Shown: in pieces, positions 12,598-23,590 of the stretch | How positions within the stretch are numbered: position 1 is the first letter of the stretch | How the letters are laid out: each line of letters opens with the position of its first letter | Assembly (NCBI GenBank): GCA_039654915.1 | Contig: CM077595.1 | Location: 47,523,501-47,587,500, forward strand | DNA length: 64,000 bases | Source: Aquilaria yunnanensis | Lineage: Eukaryota > Streptophyta > Magnoliopsida > Malvales > Thymelaeaceae | Reading direction: 5' to 3' | Made by a program: the position numbers and the translations under genes | The notes under the pieces: model-generated | Told to the model about the DNA's origin: nothing | The model's database searches: none | Seen by the model: only the letters and a program-made list of their open reading frames with translations

Positions 12598-12899
12598 TGT
12601 TAGTGTTATGGCCAAATACTAGTCATGAGATGATTGTATTTTGCACATTGAGGCATAATATTTTATTGAGGCATTAATCTAGTAATTGCGTTTGTTGTTT
12701 TGTTTCTGTGTGACATGATCAAACATAATTATAACCCTAGAGCAATAGTCTTCTTAAATGTCCCTAATATAGTATTATTGTAGAGACGGCTACAATAACA
12801 CATAAAGACTAGCATATGTGGAGACTAATATGAGATATGTAGTCTACATATCGGTACAAGTTGGAGAACTTGTGTATTGGACTAACCCACCAAAAGAAT
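12598..12899 (+). repeat. Solo LTR D, segment 1 of 4 (diverged copia LTR)
   Basis: TGTTAGTGTTATGGCC.. is the start of a copia LTR of the same family as A, B and C but clearly diverged. It aligns to roughly the first 300 bp of those LTRs and stops at AGAAT (12895-12899), where X1 is inserted. The four segments of D add up to about 1.43 kb, the length of one LTR, with no internal region. It is therefore a solo LTR left by LTR-LTR recombination. Confidence 0.88.
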
Positions 12900-14687
12900 T
12901 GTCACATCCCACATAGGCCCCAGCTTGTGCACTCTCAGTGTCACTCACCAAGCTACCATGAAAGTTATTAAACGCTTGCATTTTTAGGTGTTATGAGTTA
13001 ACTTTAATTTCGGCCGACTTTCCAACTTGTAGCTTAAGTCTTATTTTCTTAAGGTTGAGGCCTGGGAGGTGCCCTAGGAGGCTTACCAGGTAGTCCTATG
13101 TACAAAACTTGTAGCACAAGGCAAGGCCCATAAAATACTTGCAACACAAGGCAAGCCATTACACTTTTATCTTTAAGTGTCTAAGGTGTGTGCTCATCAA
13201 GTGTGGCATTTTAATGCAAGACAACCAAGAAGCCTACCTCATCTTTGAGTTCAAAAACTTGTTTTCATGCCAATGTACATTCGGCCTAAATGGTAACAGA
13301 AGAGGTTTAGCTCAAAAAAGACAACTCCAAGACCTATAAAACAAAGCATAACTTGGCATTCATCCATTCAACAAATATACACAAAGTACATAGTTCAACC
13401 AAGGCTATACATACACAAAAGTAGCTCCCACAAAAGTACTACCTACTTGGCAACAAACCGAGAGTACTCATTGTCCAACAATAAGTAAAAGTTATGCATT
13501 ACATGTCCAATTACCTATAATACCCAAGAAGTACCTTAAAGGTACAATACAAGATCAAGCTTTGAAGAAAAAGTCCTATAACCAAATTCATGGTCATGAA
13601 AGAAAACCAAAACACTAATGCCCATGAACACACATCCATAGATCCTCCTAGACTCATCCCACAACGTTATACCAAAATGTCCTGCAAAACTCAAGCTCAT
13701 GAGTTTATACATTAAACATAAGACTTGCACTAGGTATTTAAAAAGCCAAGCATTCGGTTACAACACATACCTTGGCAAACCGAGCACTACTTAGCACTCA
13801 AGCAACTACAACCACAATCACTTAAGCTCTAATCCTTTTCTTGAAACACATACAATAAGGGGAATGAGTTTATAACTCAGTAAGGTTCACTACAATTCCA
13901 AAGAGGCCAAAAGCTTAACCTCCATTAGCTTTGCTTCACCTGCAAGAAAAACAAGGAAAACACCAAAACACAAGCATAACAATATATATACATACTAGCC
14001 GAGACATATATATTCATGGTAACAACAACTACAAAAGGTTAGGAAGCAAATCCAAGCAAACAAGCACACAACACACACATATACACCACAGTGCCCTTCT
14101 CGGCCGAAACCACTAACAACTACACACACATAATTTTGCACTTCAAGCTTTGCAATTCCATGTCCAATCCACTAGAGCTCCAAGTTCAAAGATAAGTTGG
14201 CCTACTTACATTGAACTTTAGTACATGCCATTATTGACTAGCTAGCCAAGAAACCACATAAACCCGAAAGTTCCATATATGCCCATCTAGCAAACTAAGA
14301 TCACATAGCTCAAATCAAGTAGAATTCGTGAAACCTTACCCAATTACAAGCTTGAGCTCTCGGTTAACACTTGAACTTTCAAAACCAAGCTTGGCAACTC
14401 AAGTGCAAGGTCGCTTAGTGCCGAAACCATCAATTCCAAGTTTAATTCTACAATCCAATCATCAATGGTCACCAATTTGGCAAGAACCCAATGCTTAATC
14501 GGCAATAACACACTTTAACTTGAAAACATGAAGTTTTGACCGAAACTAATGGTTTTTGGCTTAAGTGGAGTCATGCATTCTGGGTTAGTGCCAAATGGCA
14601 TTAAAAGTAGACTAATTCTAGTCCTAATACTCCCATTAGTTGCATGGCTCACTATAGTCCTTCCATAACTATTAGTGCCATGATTAG
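12900..14687. mobile_element. Long-LTR element X1, left part (likely solo LTR)
   Basis: Starts TGTCACATCCC after AGAAT. The right end, ..GGTCTGACA, is at 45191 with AGAAT again at 45192-45196. It is non-coding and AT-rich. It is related to X2: both share a TAAGTCTTATTTTCTTAAG box, a CCTGGGAGGTG box and a GAGTTTATAACTC hairpin motif (13866-13878), followed by CAGTAAG. The total without inserts is about 2.0 kb. TG..CA ends, a 5-bp duplication and the absence of coding suggest a solo LTR of a long-LTR gypsy family; a non-autonomous LARD-like element is the alternative. Orientation is not determined. Confidence 0.75.
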
Positions 14688-15564
14688 TGATGGCCATGGG
14701 CCTCATCGTTTAGAGTCATGGTGACTGTTGGAGAGACTTCTAGGAGGAAGAACGCCTGGAGGATGGTGCGCCCAAGGGAGAGTACTTGAGATGCTCAGAA
14801 AAAGTGGGGTTAGGAGGCCCCCGGAGTGTTTTTCCGGGGGGAGAACCTCCAACGCCCAAGTCAGTGGTGGCTGAGAAAAGGCAGAAGAAGTAGCACAAAG
14901 GGCTGAAGAGTCTTGCCTGTGATTTTCTCAGAGTCTGGGAGTCAGACCTTTTGCCAACCAACTTCCTGCCAAGTATTTATTTCCTGGTATTTATAGGAGT
15001 GCCTAGCCCGTTCAGATCGTGACACGTGTTCGGTCGGATGTTCCCTGAGTTTCTGGGCGTAGGGGACAGATAGCTGGCAGCAGGTTGCCTTGAGCCTTGT
15101 GTTGAGATGGGCCATGATGTGATTTTGATGGCGTCAGTGTGCCAGAGTGCCTATTGAGGCGGCTTTATGACGTCTGTGAAAGGACGTGTCAGAGGCTTCC
15201 TTAAATGCTTCCTTAAATGCTCCTGCCGTACTCCCGAGGTCCCTGGACGAGGTCGTCCTTTGGTACGGACGGTGCCTCTTCGGGAAACACGCACCCAGTT
15301 CGGGGGTTCCCAGCTTCAGGGAGTTCTGCCTTCGGGGAGATCATGTTTGGCCCGCAAATAGCTGGTGCCTCTTTTCCGAAGGTGATCTGTTTACAACCTC
15401 GGGGGGTAGTAGTATCCTCAAGTTTCCTGGCGTGCCGGGCTTGGAGCTCTTCGGCTATCTCCCGAGGTGTATGATCTCATTCTCACTCGGGTATCGCCAG
15501 TCTCTTCTGGCCATTCTTGTGGCAGGGAGTTCGGCCAGATAGAGGCGATAGCCTTTGGCTATCA
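14688..15564 (-). repeat. 3' LTR of element M1
   Basis: An 877-bp LTR. On its own strand it starts with a perfect hairpin, TGATAGCCAAAGGCTATC, and ends GGCCATCA. Against the 5' LTR of M1 (865 bp) it keeps a duplicated 12-bp unit (CTTCCTTAAATG, about 15197-15220) that the other LTR has lost; M2 has a two-unit version. A reverse-strand TATA box (TATAAATA) lies at 14988-14995, with a CACGTG G-box close upstream of it near 15021. Confidence 0.93.
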
Positions 15565-15580
15565 CATGCCCCCCTTTGGA
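15565..15580 (-). other. Polypurine tract of element M1
   Basis: The reverse strand reads CCAAAGGGGGGCATG and is followed directly by the LTR start TGATAGCC. It matches the tract of M2 at 33642-33654. Confidence 0.85.
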
Positions 15581-15918
15581 AAGCCGAAGTGAAGACTTCG
15601 GTTTTGCATCTCTTTCCGAGGTTGTTCTTGGGAGTCTCTGAGGAAGCTCAACCTGTTCCGAGGATGCACCTTCTGCCCAAAGGGTTGTTCGGCCTTGGCC
15701 TGTTCTTTGGTGTCTTCGAGGTGGAGCCTGTGCCGAAGATACACCTCTTGCCCGAAGGTCATGGGCTGTTTGGCTAAAGCCTGTCTCTTGGTGTCCTCGA
15801 GGTGGCCTGCTCTTTGTTTCTGCAGGTCTGATGGCCAAGCGTGTCAGTCTGAGCGATGCGTCCCAGCTTTTTAGGGATGTCAGAAGACATGCCCCCTTTT
15901 TCCTAGGGATGCCAGGAG

Positions 15919-16090
15919 ACGTGTCCCCGTTTTGGCGCGGTGGCTGACACGTGGCGCTTTGCCATTGGAGGAGAGTTGCGTCGGTTACAGAGGGCACGCC
16001 TTTTCAGGTGCAGAGGGCAGTTACGGCGACGGTTCACCTCCAAAGGGTACTTATGACGACGTTTCGGTTACCCACCTCTGGCCTATAAAT
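15919..16090 (+). promoter_or_regulatory. Promoter of the antisense gene in M1 (G-box/ABRE-like sites and TATA)
   Basis: Upstream of the antisense gene lie ACGTGTCC (15919-15926), ACACGTGGC (15947-15955, a perfect G-box/ABRE core) and a TATA box (TATAAAT, 16084-16090). The first ATG of the conserved protein is about 250 bp further on. The M2 copy has the same layout. Expression is inferred from the motifs only. Confidence 0.6.
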
Positions 16091-16342
16091 GGCTCGTTCC
16101 ATCATAAGTTCCTTTTTCTTTTTCTTCTGTTCTTCTCTCTACTTTACCCCTGTTCTTGCACTTTCTTCCTTTCTGTGGTGGAGCTGCCTTAATTAGAGCT
16201 TTTTCCAGCCAACTTTCACAATGGCGTCCTCAGACTTTGGCAAATCTTTTGGTGGGTTTTTTTTTTTCAGAGTGTTTTGATCTCTCTGTTCTTTGGAGTT
16301 TTTTCTGGAAACTGTTTTTTTGTCTTTTCCAAACTCGCTTTC

Positions 16343-18782
16343 ATGTCTACAATGCCTATCCCTGAGAGCTGGCAGCCTCTTTTAGCCCATCATTGTTGCA
16401 CCACCCCTGCAAAGTTAGAGAGGTGGAAGAAAAAGTTCTTTCTTCCCTCTTACGCCATTACTAGGCTGCCTCGTTCTAGCCATTATGCTTTTTCAAACCA
16501 CAGAAATGAGGTTACCGTTTTTCAAGCCCAGCTGAAGGTCGGTCTTCAGTATCCTCCCCTGAAGATGGTTTGCGAGTTCTGCCAATTTCATGGCATTTCT
16601 GTGAACCAGCTTCCCTCAAACTCGTTCTGCTATTTTAACGCGTTCCTCTGCATGTGTGGCGTGTTCGGGATAGAACCCCATTTTATAATCTTCATGCAGT
16701 ACTACAAGCTCTCTGTGGTCCCGAAGGGTGGCTTCTATTTCATGCTACCTCGGGGATCCGGTAGCAAAAAATTCATGTTCACCTTCGCCATTAAGGACAG
16801 CTGGCGGGGGTGGCAACAGAAGTTCTTCTTCCTGAAGATGGTTGAGGCCTGGTCATACGTCCCGACCAAATGGGCTCAGGGAATACTGAATGTGGACGTC
16901 GTTGATCCGAGGATGCTGCTGACTCCAGAGTTGGCTCCCGTGTTTGCGGATTTCGACGCCCGCATTCGGGCTGTCTTTGACTGGACTCCCGAGGTCGCTC
17001 CGCGTGCCCTTTACCCTTTTCCTATCAACTGGAAGTTGATGACCGAAGAGGTCCTTCGGGAACTAAAGGTGGTGAAGGAGCATGAGACTGACCTCAAGAT
17101 GCCAGCTCCTGCCATCGCCGGGAAGGATTCCTGGTTGGTCAAGCTTCTTAAGGAGGAAATTTCTTTCGAAACGCTTGTCGAAAGTGAGTTGTCTTCTACT
17201 CCCTTGCTGTTTTCTTCCTCGGACTTACGATGATATTTCTCTTCTTTTTCAGAGATGGGCGATGGGACTGCCGCCTATTACAAGTCCCTTTTCTCTGGCC
17301 AAGTGGAGAAGGGGGAGCAGACAAAGAAGGCAACTTCCTGAAGGCGGAAGTCTGTCGGTGCTGTTCCTTCGGCTAAACGGGCGAAGAAGACTGTTCCTTC
17401 CTCCCCTTTGGAAAGTATTGGGGAGGAAAGCGAGGGCGCTGAGGCTGCTGTCGCTTCGCTGCTCGATCCTTCGGCCGAGGTTCCTGCCGCCACCGATGTC
17501 CCTCACACCGACGCCCCTCCCCAAAGTCCTACCCCGTTGCAAGTCCTTCTGGACGCCGTGGTAGAGGCACCTTCTGCCGTGGAGCGGCGCAGGCAGAAGG
17601 GTAAGGGCATTTCGACCGAGGAGGCTGAGGACTCCGAGGACGTCGTTGTCGAGGTCCCTCCAGGTTAGTCTTCAGATAAAGTACGGTACAGTTCCTTTGC
17701 TTTTCTGGATTTTCTTCTTTGTCTTTAACTTCCTTCTCATTTTTGCCACGCAGGGGAGTTGCTTACCCCTGGATGGGCAACCGAACACGTGAAGGCACGG
17801 GCCCTTCGCAATGCCAAAGTCCCGCAAGGCAAGGTTCCCAAAGAGCCTTTCTAGACCTTCACGGAGGACATGAACTTGTACTCCGAGGACTATCCTGAAA
17901 TGGCGAAGCAAATTTCGAAGGGGGTGCTTACAGAGGCCTCCTTCAAGGCTATTACGGCGGCCCATCCGGATGATGACACCCTTGCCGCCAAAGTCACCGA
18001 GCATGCTGCTCAGGTATGTTCTTCACACATTTTTCCCTTCAATTTTTCCTAAGTGCCTGGCTCTTATTGACCTTGCGTTCATCTTTTTGCAGCTGCTAGG
18101 ATACGCCGGCTTTCTCCGAGTTCGGGTGGCCAGACAAGCAAAGTTCGGAGCTTCGGCCTTAGAGGCTTTAGAGAAGGCGAAGGCCACTCGCTTGGCATTG
18201 ACCGCCGAGAACCAACAGCTGTCAGATGCTGCGAAGGAAGAAGTTGCCGCCCTTCGGGAGGAGTTCCGGAAGGAGAGAGAAGAACTTGAGAAGGATTCCT
18301 CCCGGAAGATTGCTGACCTCGGCGAGCAGATATATGGAATGCTGGCCGCCAACGAGGAGCTCCTAAAGGACAAGTCAGATTCTGACAAGCTCATACTGGC
18401 GCTGACAGCTGAGAAAAACATCCTTGCAGCCGAGGTCAAGTCCTTGAAGAAGGATCCGAAGGGGAAGAAGCAGATAAAGGCGCTGGAGGAGGAGATCGCG
18501 GATCTGAAGGACGAGCTTGACGACCTTGATCTTGACAAGAGCAAGTCTGATCAAATGGCCAAGGTCGCTTTTCAGGACGGCTTCTGCCTTGCTCGGCACC
18601 AGGTCCTCCAGAGGTTCCCAGATTTGGACCTCTCTTTTCTAGAGGCTCTAAACATTCCTGAGGGACCTCGGTGGGAATGGTCCAAGGTCGAACACTTGAA
18701 GCTTCCTCCTTCAATTCCAGCGCCGAAGGTGGCGGAAAAGGGTGGGCAAGCAAGCGGCTCTCGGGACGCCGCGAACCTTTAG
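16343..18782 (+). pseudogene. Antisense four-exon gene of M1 ('putative gypsy type transposon' domain plus coiled coil)
   Basis: It runs opposite to pol, between integrase and the 3' LTR. Exons by GT..AG signals: 16343-17183, 17253-17663, 17754-18013, 18093-18782 (introns of 69, 90 and 79 bp). The frame stays consistent across each junction. Exon 1 encodes about 280 residues starting MSTMPIPESW, rich in aromatic residues and Cys, resembling the plant family annotated as putative gypsy type transposon (Pfam PF04195, from memory). Exon 2 is acidic and Pro/Ala-rich. Exon 4 is Lys/Glu-rich with heptad-like spacing, a probable coiled coil, ending SGSRDAANL. In-frame stops: TGA 17339-17341 (exon 2) and TAG 17852-17854 (exon 3). 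Without them it would encode about 733 residues. Tat-lineage elements are known to carry such antisense ORFs; the function is unknown. Confidence 0.8.
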
Positions 18783-18921
18783 GCTATTTTAAGGCCCCTT
18801 TTCCTTCCCTTCTATTTTGTATTCCTTCTTCGGACACTTCTTTATTGTAAAGCAGCTTACTCCTTAATGAACACTTTTTTTTTTTGGCTAAGTGTTTCTT
18901 CAAGTTTCTTTATTTTCATTG

Positions 18922-19240
18922 CCCCGAACGCATTTTGCTCAAGAGACTTCGGAAAACCTGCAATCAAAGAAACTTTATTACCTTATCTTGGCCGAGCCTA
19001 TTCGCTCCGGAGGCTTTTTGGAAGGTTTTGTAAAATCTGACTAAGTCTTTTTGCAGGTTTTGCATTTCCATTTTGTCCCAAACACGTTTGCTCGAGGGAC
19101 TTCGGAAAACACTTAGTCAAAATTTTCCTTCTTTTCCTCCTGTCCCGAGCATGTTTGCTCAAGAGACTTAGGAAATCTTTCGAGAGTTTTCTGTTTTCCA
19201 TTTTTCCCGAGCGTGACGACTCAAGGGACTTCGGAAAGAC
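18922..19240 (+). repeat. Hairpin repeat array between convergent genes in M1
   Basis: About five degenerate copies (near 18922, 18988, 19074, 19142 and 19204; spacing 62-86 bp) of a unit like CCCGAGCATGTTTGCTCAAG followed by GGACTTCGGAAA. GAGCA..TGCTC can pair as a stem. The array lies between the 3' end of the antisense gene (18782) and the 3' end of integrase (19362). M2 has a matching array. Confidence 0.8.
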
Positions 19241-19361
19241 ATATCTGCGCTTGCGGTGAGCATCTTCGCGGAATTCTGTACAATTCTGCACTTAAGAAAT
19301 TTTCTCAAGACACTTCTGTACTTAGAATATTTTTCGTACAACGCGATTCCTCCACTCAACC

Positions 19362-22300
19362 TTAGGCGTAGAATTTTTTCAAGGCGTCTGAGTACCAAGT
19401 GTTTTTGAATTCTATGCCTTCGGCGTTGCCAAGCTTGTACACGCCTTTTCGTACTTCGGCAAGAACCACATATGGTCCTTCCCAGTTCGCGCGAAGTACT
19501 CCGTGGGACGGCCTTCGGGGTGCTAAGTCAGCCTTTCTGAGAACGAGGTCTCCTTTCTTGATTTCTTTCGGCCTGGCCCGTAAGTTTATAGCCGCGGCCA
19601 CTCTTTGCTGAAAAGCTTTTCTCCTCAGCTCGGCTATTTCTCTGTGTTTGCCAACGAGGTCGAGCTTCGTTCTTAGGCCGAGGTCGTTTCCACCTTCATC
19701 AAATATTTGCACCCGTACTGAAGGTTGAACTATCTCTATTGGGATAATAGCCTCTGTACCGAAGACGAGTGAGAAGGGAGTCTCCCCTGTGGCTCTTCGG
19801 GGCGTCGTTCGGTAACTCCATAATATGCTTTGGAGTTCTCCTGGCCATTTCCCTTTTGCTTTCGCCAGTCTTTTCTTCAGGCCAACTTTTATGGTCCTGT
19901 TAGATGCTTCCACCTGCCAGTTGCTTTGGGGGTGAGCTACTGGGGCGAAGTGCATTTTTACTCCGAGGTCACTGATAAATTCCTGGAATCCTTTGTCTAT
20001 GAATTGGGATCCATTATCAGCAACTAGTACCCTCGGTATGCCGAATCTGCATACTATGTTCTTCCATACAAACTTTTGCACTTCTTTTGCCAAGATAGTT
20101 GCTAATGGCTCTGCCTCGACCCATTTGGAGAAATAGTCTACTGCTAGCACGCAGAATTTCACACCTCCGGGCGCTGAGGGGAGTGGCCCAATAAGGTCTA
20201 TGCCCCAGACTGCGAAGGGCCAAGGATAGTCAGCTGAGGATACCATTTCCGAGGGTGCCCTCTGGATGTTCGCGTGTTTCTGGCAACTACCACATTTTCG
20301 GACGAACTGCCTTGCATCCTTTCTCATGGTAGGCCAGAAGTATCCTTGGCGAAGTATCACCGCCGCAAGGGCATCAGTTCCAATATGTGAACCACACATG
20401 CCTTCGTGGACCTCTTCAAGGACCATTTCAGTATCCTCTTCATCCACACATCTTTGCAGCGGGTTTGCATATCCCTGTCGGTATAATTCTTCACCAATCA
20501 GGAAGAATCGGCCTGAGCGTCTCCGTAGTTTTGCAGCGTCACCGGGGTCTTCGGGGAGCACATTTTCTGCGATGTATCTTTTTATGGGATCTTTCCATCC
20601 CTTTCCCGAGGTCGCTATGCTCAGCACTGAGATGCTCGGATGATCTAGCACCTCGGTGTATGTTTTTGACTTCGCCAAGCAATCTGCCTCTGTGTTATTC
20701 CGCCGAGGTACATTTTCGATCCGTACGGTCAAACTCTTGGATGAGCTTTGCTACCAGCTCGTGGTATTTTGCCAAGATTGGGTCCTTCGCCCCATAATCT
20801 CCTGCCGTCTGCCAAACTACCAGCTGGGAATCGCTGTGAGCCTTTAAGTTTCTCACGCCAATCCTTCTGGCCAAGCGTAATCTCGCTATGAGGGCTTCAT
20901 ACTCTGCCACGTTGTTAGTGACGCTGAAGCTGAACTTAATAGCCTTCTTTACCTCTAGGCCTTCGGGTCTTCTGATAACTACTCCAGCTCCCTAGTGTTC
21001 GGATCCCGAGGCTCCGTCAACATGTAAGGTCCACTCTGGCTCACCTCCGTTGGGATCTACCTGGCTTTCCTTAGTGGTGGGTACTTCGGCGATAAAGTCT
21101 GCCAGTGCTTGAGCTTTTATGGCCATCCGAGGTTCATATATGACTTCGTGTTCGCCAAGCTCTATGCACCACTTGGAGAGCCTTCCCGAATGATCAACTT
21201 TCTTCATAACATCCCGTAGTGGTAGACTACTTCGGACAATGATGGGGTGAGCTTGAAAGTATGGTCACAGCCTTCTCCCTGCAAGCACCAAGGTGTATAT
21301 AGCTTTTTGAAGCAGAGGGTACCTGACTTCGGCGCCATGCAGGGATTTGCTGACATAATAGACTGGCCATTGCTTTGGCCCTTCTTCTTTCACGAGGACC
21401 GAGCTTACAGCTTTCTCCGTGACGGCGAGGTACAAAACGAGGGGTTCTCCCTCCCGAGGTTGTCGCAGAGTCGGCAGGCTAGCCAAGTAGACTTTGAGTT
21501 CTTCCCAGGCCTTTTGGCAATCTTCACCCCAAGGGTGATCATTCCTTTCGAGGTCGCCTTCCATTTTTGCTGCCTTTGTGAGGACTTTGAAGAAAGGTCG
21601 ACACCTATCTCCATACCTGGAAATAAACCTACTCAGGGAAGTTATTCTTCCGGTGAGCCTCTGAACGTCTTTGACTGTGGCCGAAGTTCGGAACTCAAGC
21701 AGCGCCTTAATCTTCTCGGGGTTAGCGTCAATGCCTCTTTCGGATACCATGTACCCAAGGAATTTTCCCGAGGTTGCTCCGAAGACGCATTTTTCAGGAT
21801 TGAGCCGAATCCCGAAGGCTCTGAGCTTTTGGAAGGTTTCCTCTAGATCTGCAACGTGGTTGTGAGGGAGCTTGCTCTTGACTATCATATCATCAACATA
21901 CACCTCCTTGTTTCTCCCCATTTGGTCTTTAAAGACCTTGTTCATCAACCTTTGGTAGGTGGCTCCTGCATTTTTTAGCCCGAAGGGCATCCTGACATAG
22001 CAGTATGTTCCTCCCTCGGTGATGAAGGCGGTTTTTTCTTCATCTTTGGGGTCCATCCTTATTTGATGGTAGCCACTGAAGGCGTCCAGGAAACTTAGGC
22101 GCCCATATTCGGCAGTTGAATCTACCAGTTGATCTATTGGCGGCAGAGGGTATGAGTCGTTCGGGCAAGCATTGTTCAAGTTTCTGAAGTCGATGCACAT
22201 CCGGAGTTTGCTGCTACCTTCTTTTGTGGCAATGACCACGTTGCTTAACCATTCGGGGTACTTCACCTCCCTGATGACTTTGGCGTCTAACAGACGCTGG

Positions 22301-23585
22301 ACCTCGGTTTTGACAAAGTTGCTCTTGTGGGCTGAGATGCTTCGTTTCTTTTGCCGGACAGGTTTTGCTTTCAGGCTTACTTTGAGCCTATGCTGTATTA
22401 TGCCAGAGTTTACTCCTGGCATATCTTTCGGCGAGTAGGCAAACAGATCTTTATTTTTCAGCAGAAAAGATAAAAGGTTTTCTTTCTCACCTTCGGCCAA
22501 GCTCTTCCTTATTCGGGTAGATTGTCCTGGGATAAGTTCTACTGTTTCCATTTCCGCTTTTGCAAGATCTTCTTCTTTGCCTTTTTCTGGCGCCTTTGCC
22601 TCCATTGTTTGTGCAAAGTTGCTCGCAGAGGCCTTTCGTGCTTTCACAAACACCTTTCTTACCTCAGCCTGGTCTATGAAGATCTCTGCATCTCCATCCT
22701 TGGTGCCAAATGTGACAGTCAAGTACTTCACATCAGGGCGAATGTGCAGGTTTCCCTGTGTCTGCCTTCCAAGGATGGCGTTGTATGAGGATGGGACGTC
22801 CATGACGATGAACCTCGCCATTGTGGAAGCGTACAACTCAGCTGCTCCGTCTACCGAAGTCCCTCTCATCATCAGTGGGAGGTCGATCCATCCGAGAACG
22901 GGCAGTTCGGATGGTCCTACCTCGAAGGTTGGTGAGGTGACTAGCTTAAGCTTGCTGCTGGAAATGCCCAAGCTTGGCAGTAAGTGCGAGAATAGGACGT
23001 CCGCATTTGATCCGTCATCAAGCAGCACCCTTTTGACGTCCCAGTTCCCTATCCTCGCCATGATTAGCAGCGGATCGTCGTGGGGAAAGACGATGGTGGA
23101 TCCGTCTTTGCGGGCCAGCTTCTTTGCTGGATTTTGATATTCCATGATTGCAATTTCTCTGGCCTTCCACTTTCTTTCCGAGGATGGGAGCCCCGTGGTG
23201 ATTGTTTGGATAACCCCTGTCAGAGGTGGAGGGCGCCTTTTTGGACTTCGGTTTCTCCGCCTGTTGGAGTCATAGTCCTCATCTTCGGCCCTTTCTTCCT
23301 CCATTTTTCTGCCTTTCGGGGATGGCATCCGCAAGTATTTCCGAAGTTGGCCCTGCTTTATCAGCGACTCTATGTACTTCTTCAGCTGGAAGCAGTCTTC
23401 GATGTCATGACCGTGGTCGCAATGAAACTGGCAGAACTTCTTGGCATTCTTCTTATTATCGGCGGTCATGGCCCTTGGTCGTCGAATCTGCGTCCCTTGC
23501 CATTCCAGCGCCATGAGGATGTTGCTCCGTGTGGTGCTCAGTGGCGTGAAACTTTGAGGTTTCCTTCCACGCATCCTCCGAGGTC
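19362..23585 (-). pseudogene. Gag end and pol of Tat-like element M1
   Basis: Reading right to left: gag C-terminal motif CQFHCDHGHDIEDC (about 23388-23435); protease LLDDGSNADVLF (about 23000); reverse transcriptase with LRMCIDFRNLN and YVDD (21889-21900); first RNase H (VLYLAVTEKAVSSVLV); a second RNase H-like region (WTLHVDGASG, SDSQLVV); then integrase with its His/Cys zinc region, VWGIDLIG and VADNGSQF. In the last catalytic block M1 has PQSNWQVE where M2 has PQSNGQVE; the glutamate is kept. Breaks: TGA at 21265-21267, TAG at 20992-20994 and a 2-bp deletion near 20728. RT and integrase each remain in long open stretches (about 890 and 456 codons). The order and dual RNase H fit Tat elements. 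Confidence 0.92.
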
Positions 23586-23590
23586 GTCCT

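Noticed and set aside
16277..16342. Upstream start (MISLFFGVF..) for the antisense gene of M1
   Set aside because: The M2 copy has no such extension. Both align from the ATG of MSTMPIPESW / MSKMPIPESW.
18023..18753. Long reverse-strand frames over exon 4 of the antisense gene in M1 (and forward-strand shadows in M2, 30450-31083)
   Set aside because: Low-complexity Ser/Arg shadows of a Lys/Glu-rich coiled-coil frame. The sense frame has conserved length and ends in both copies.
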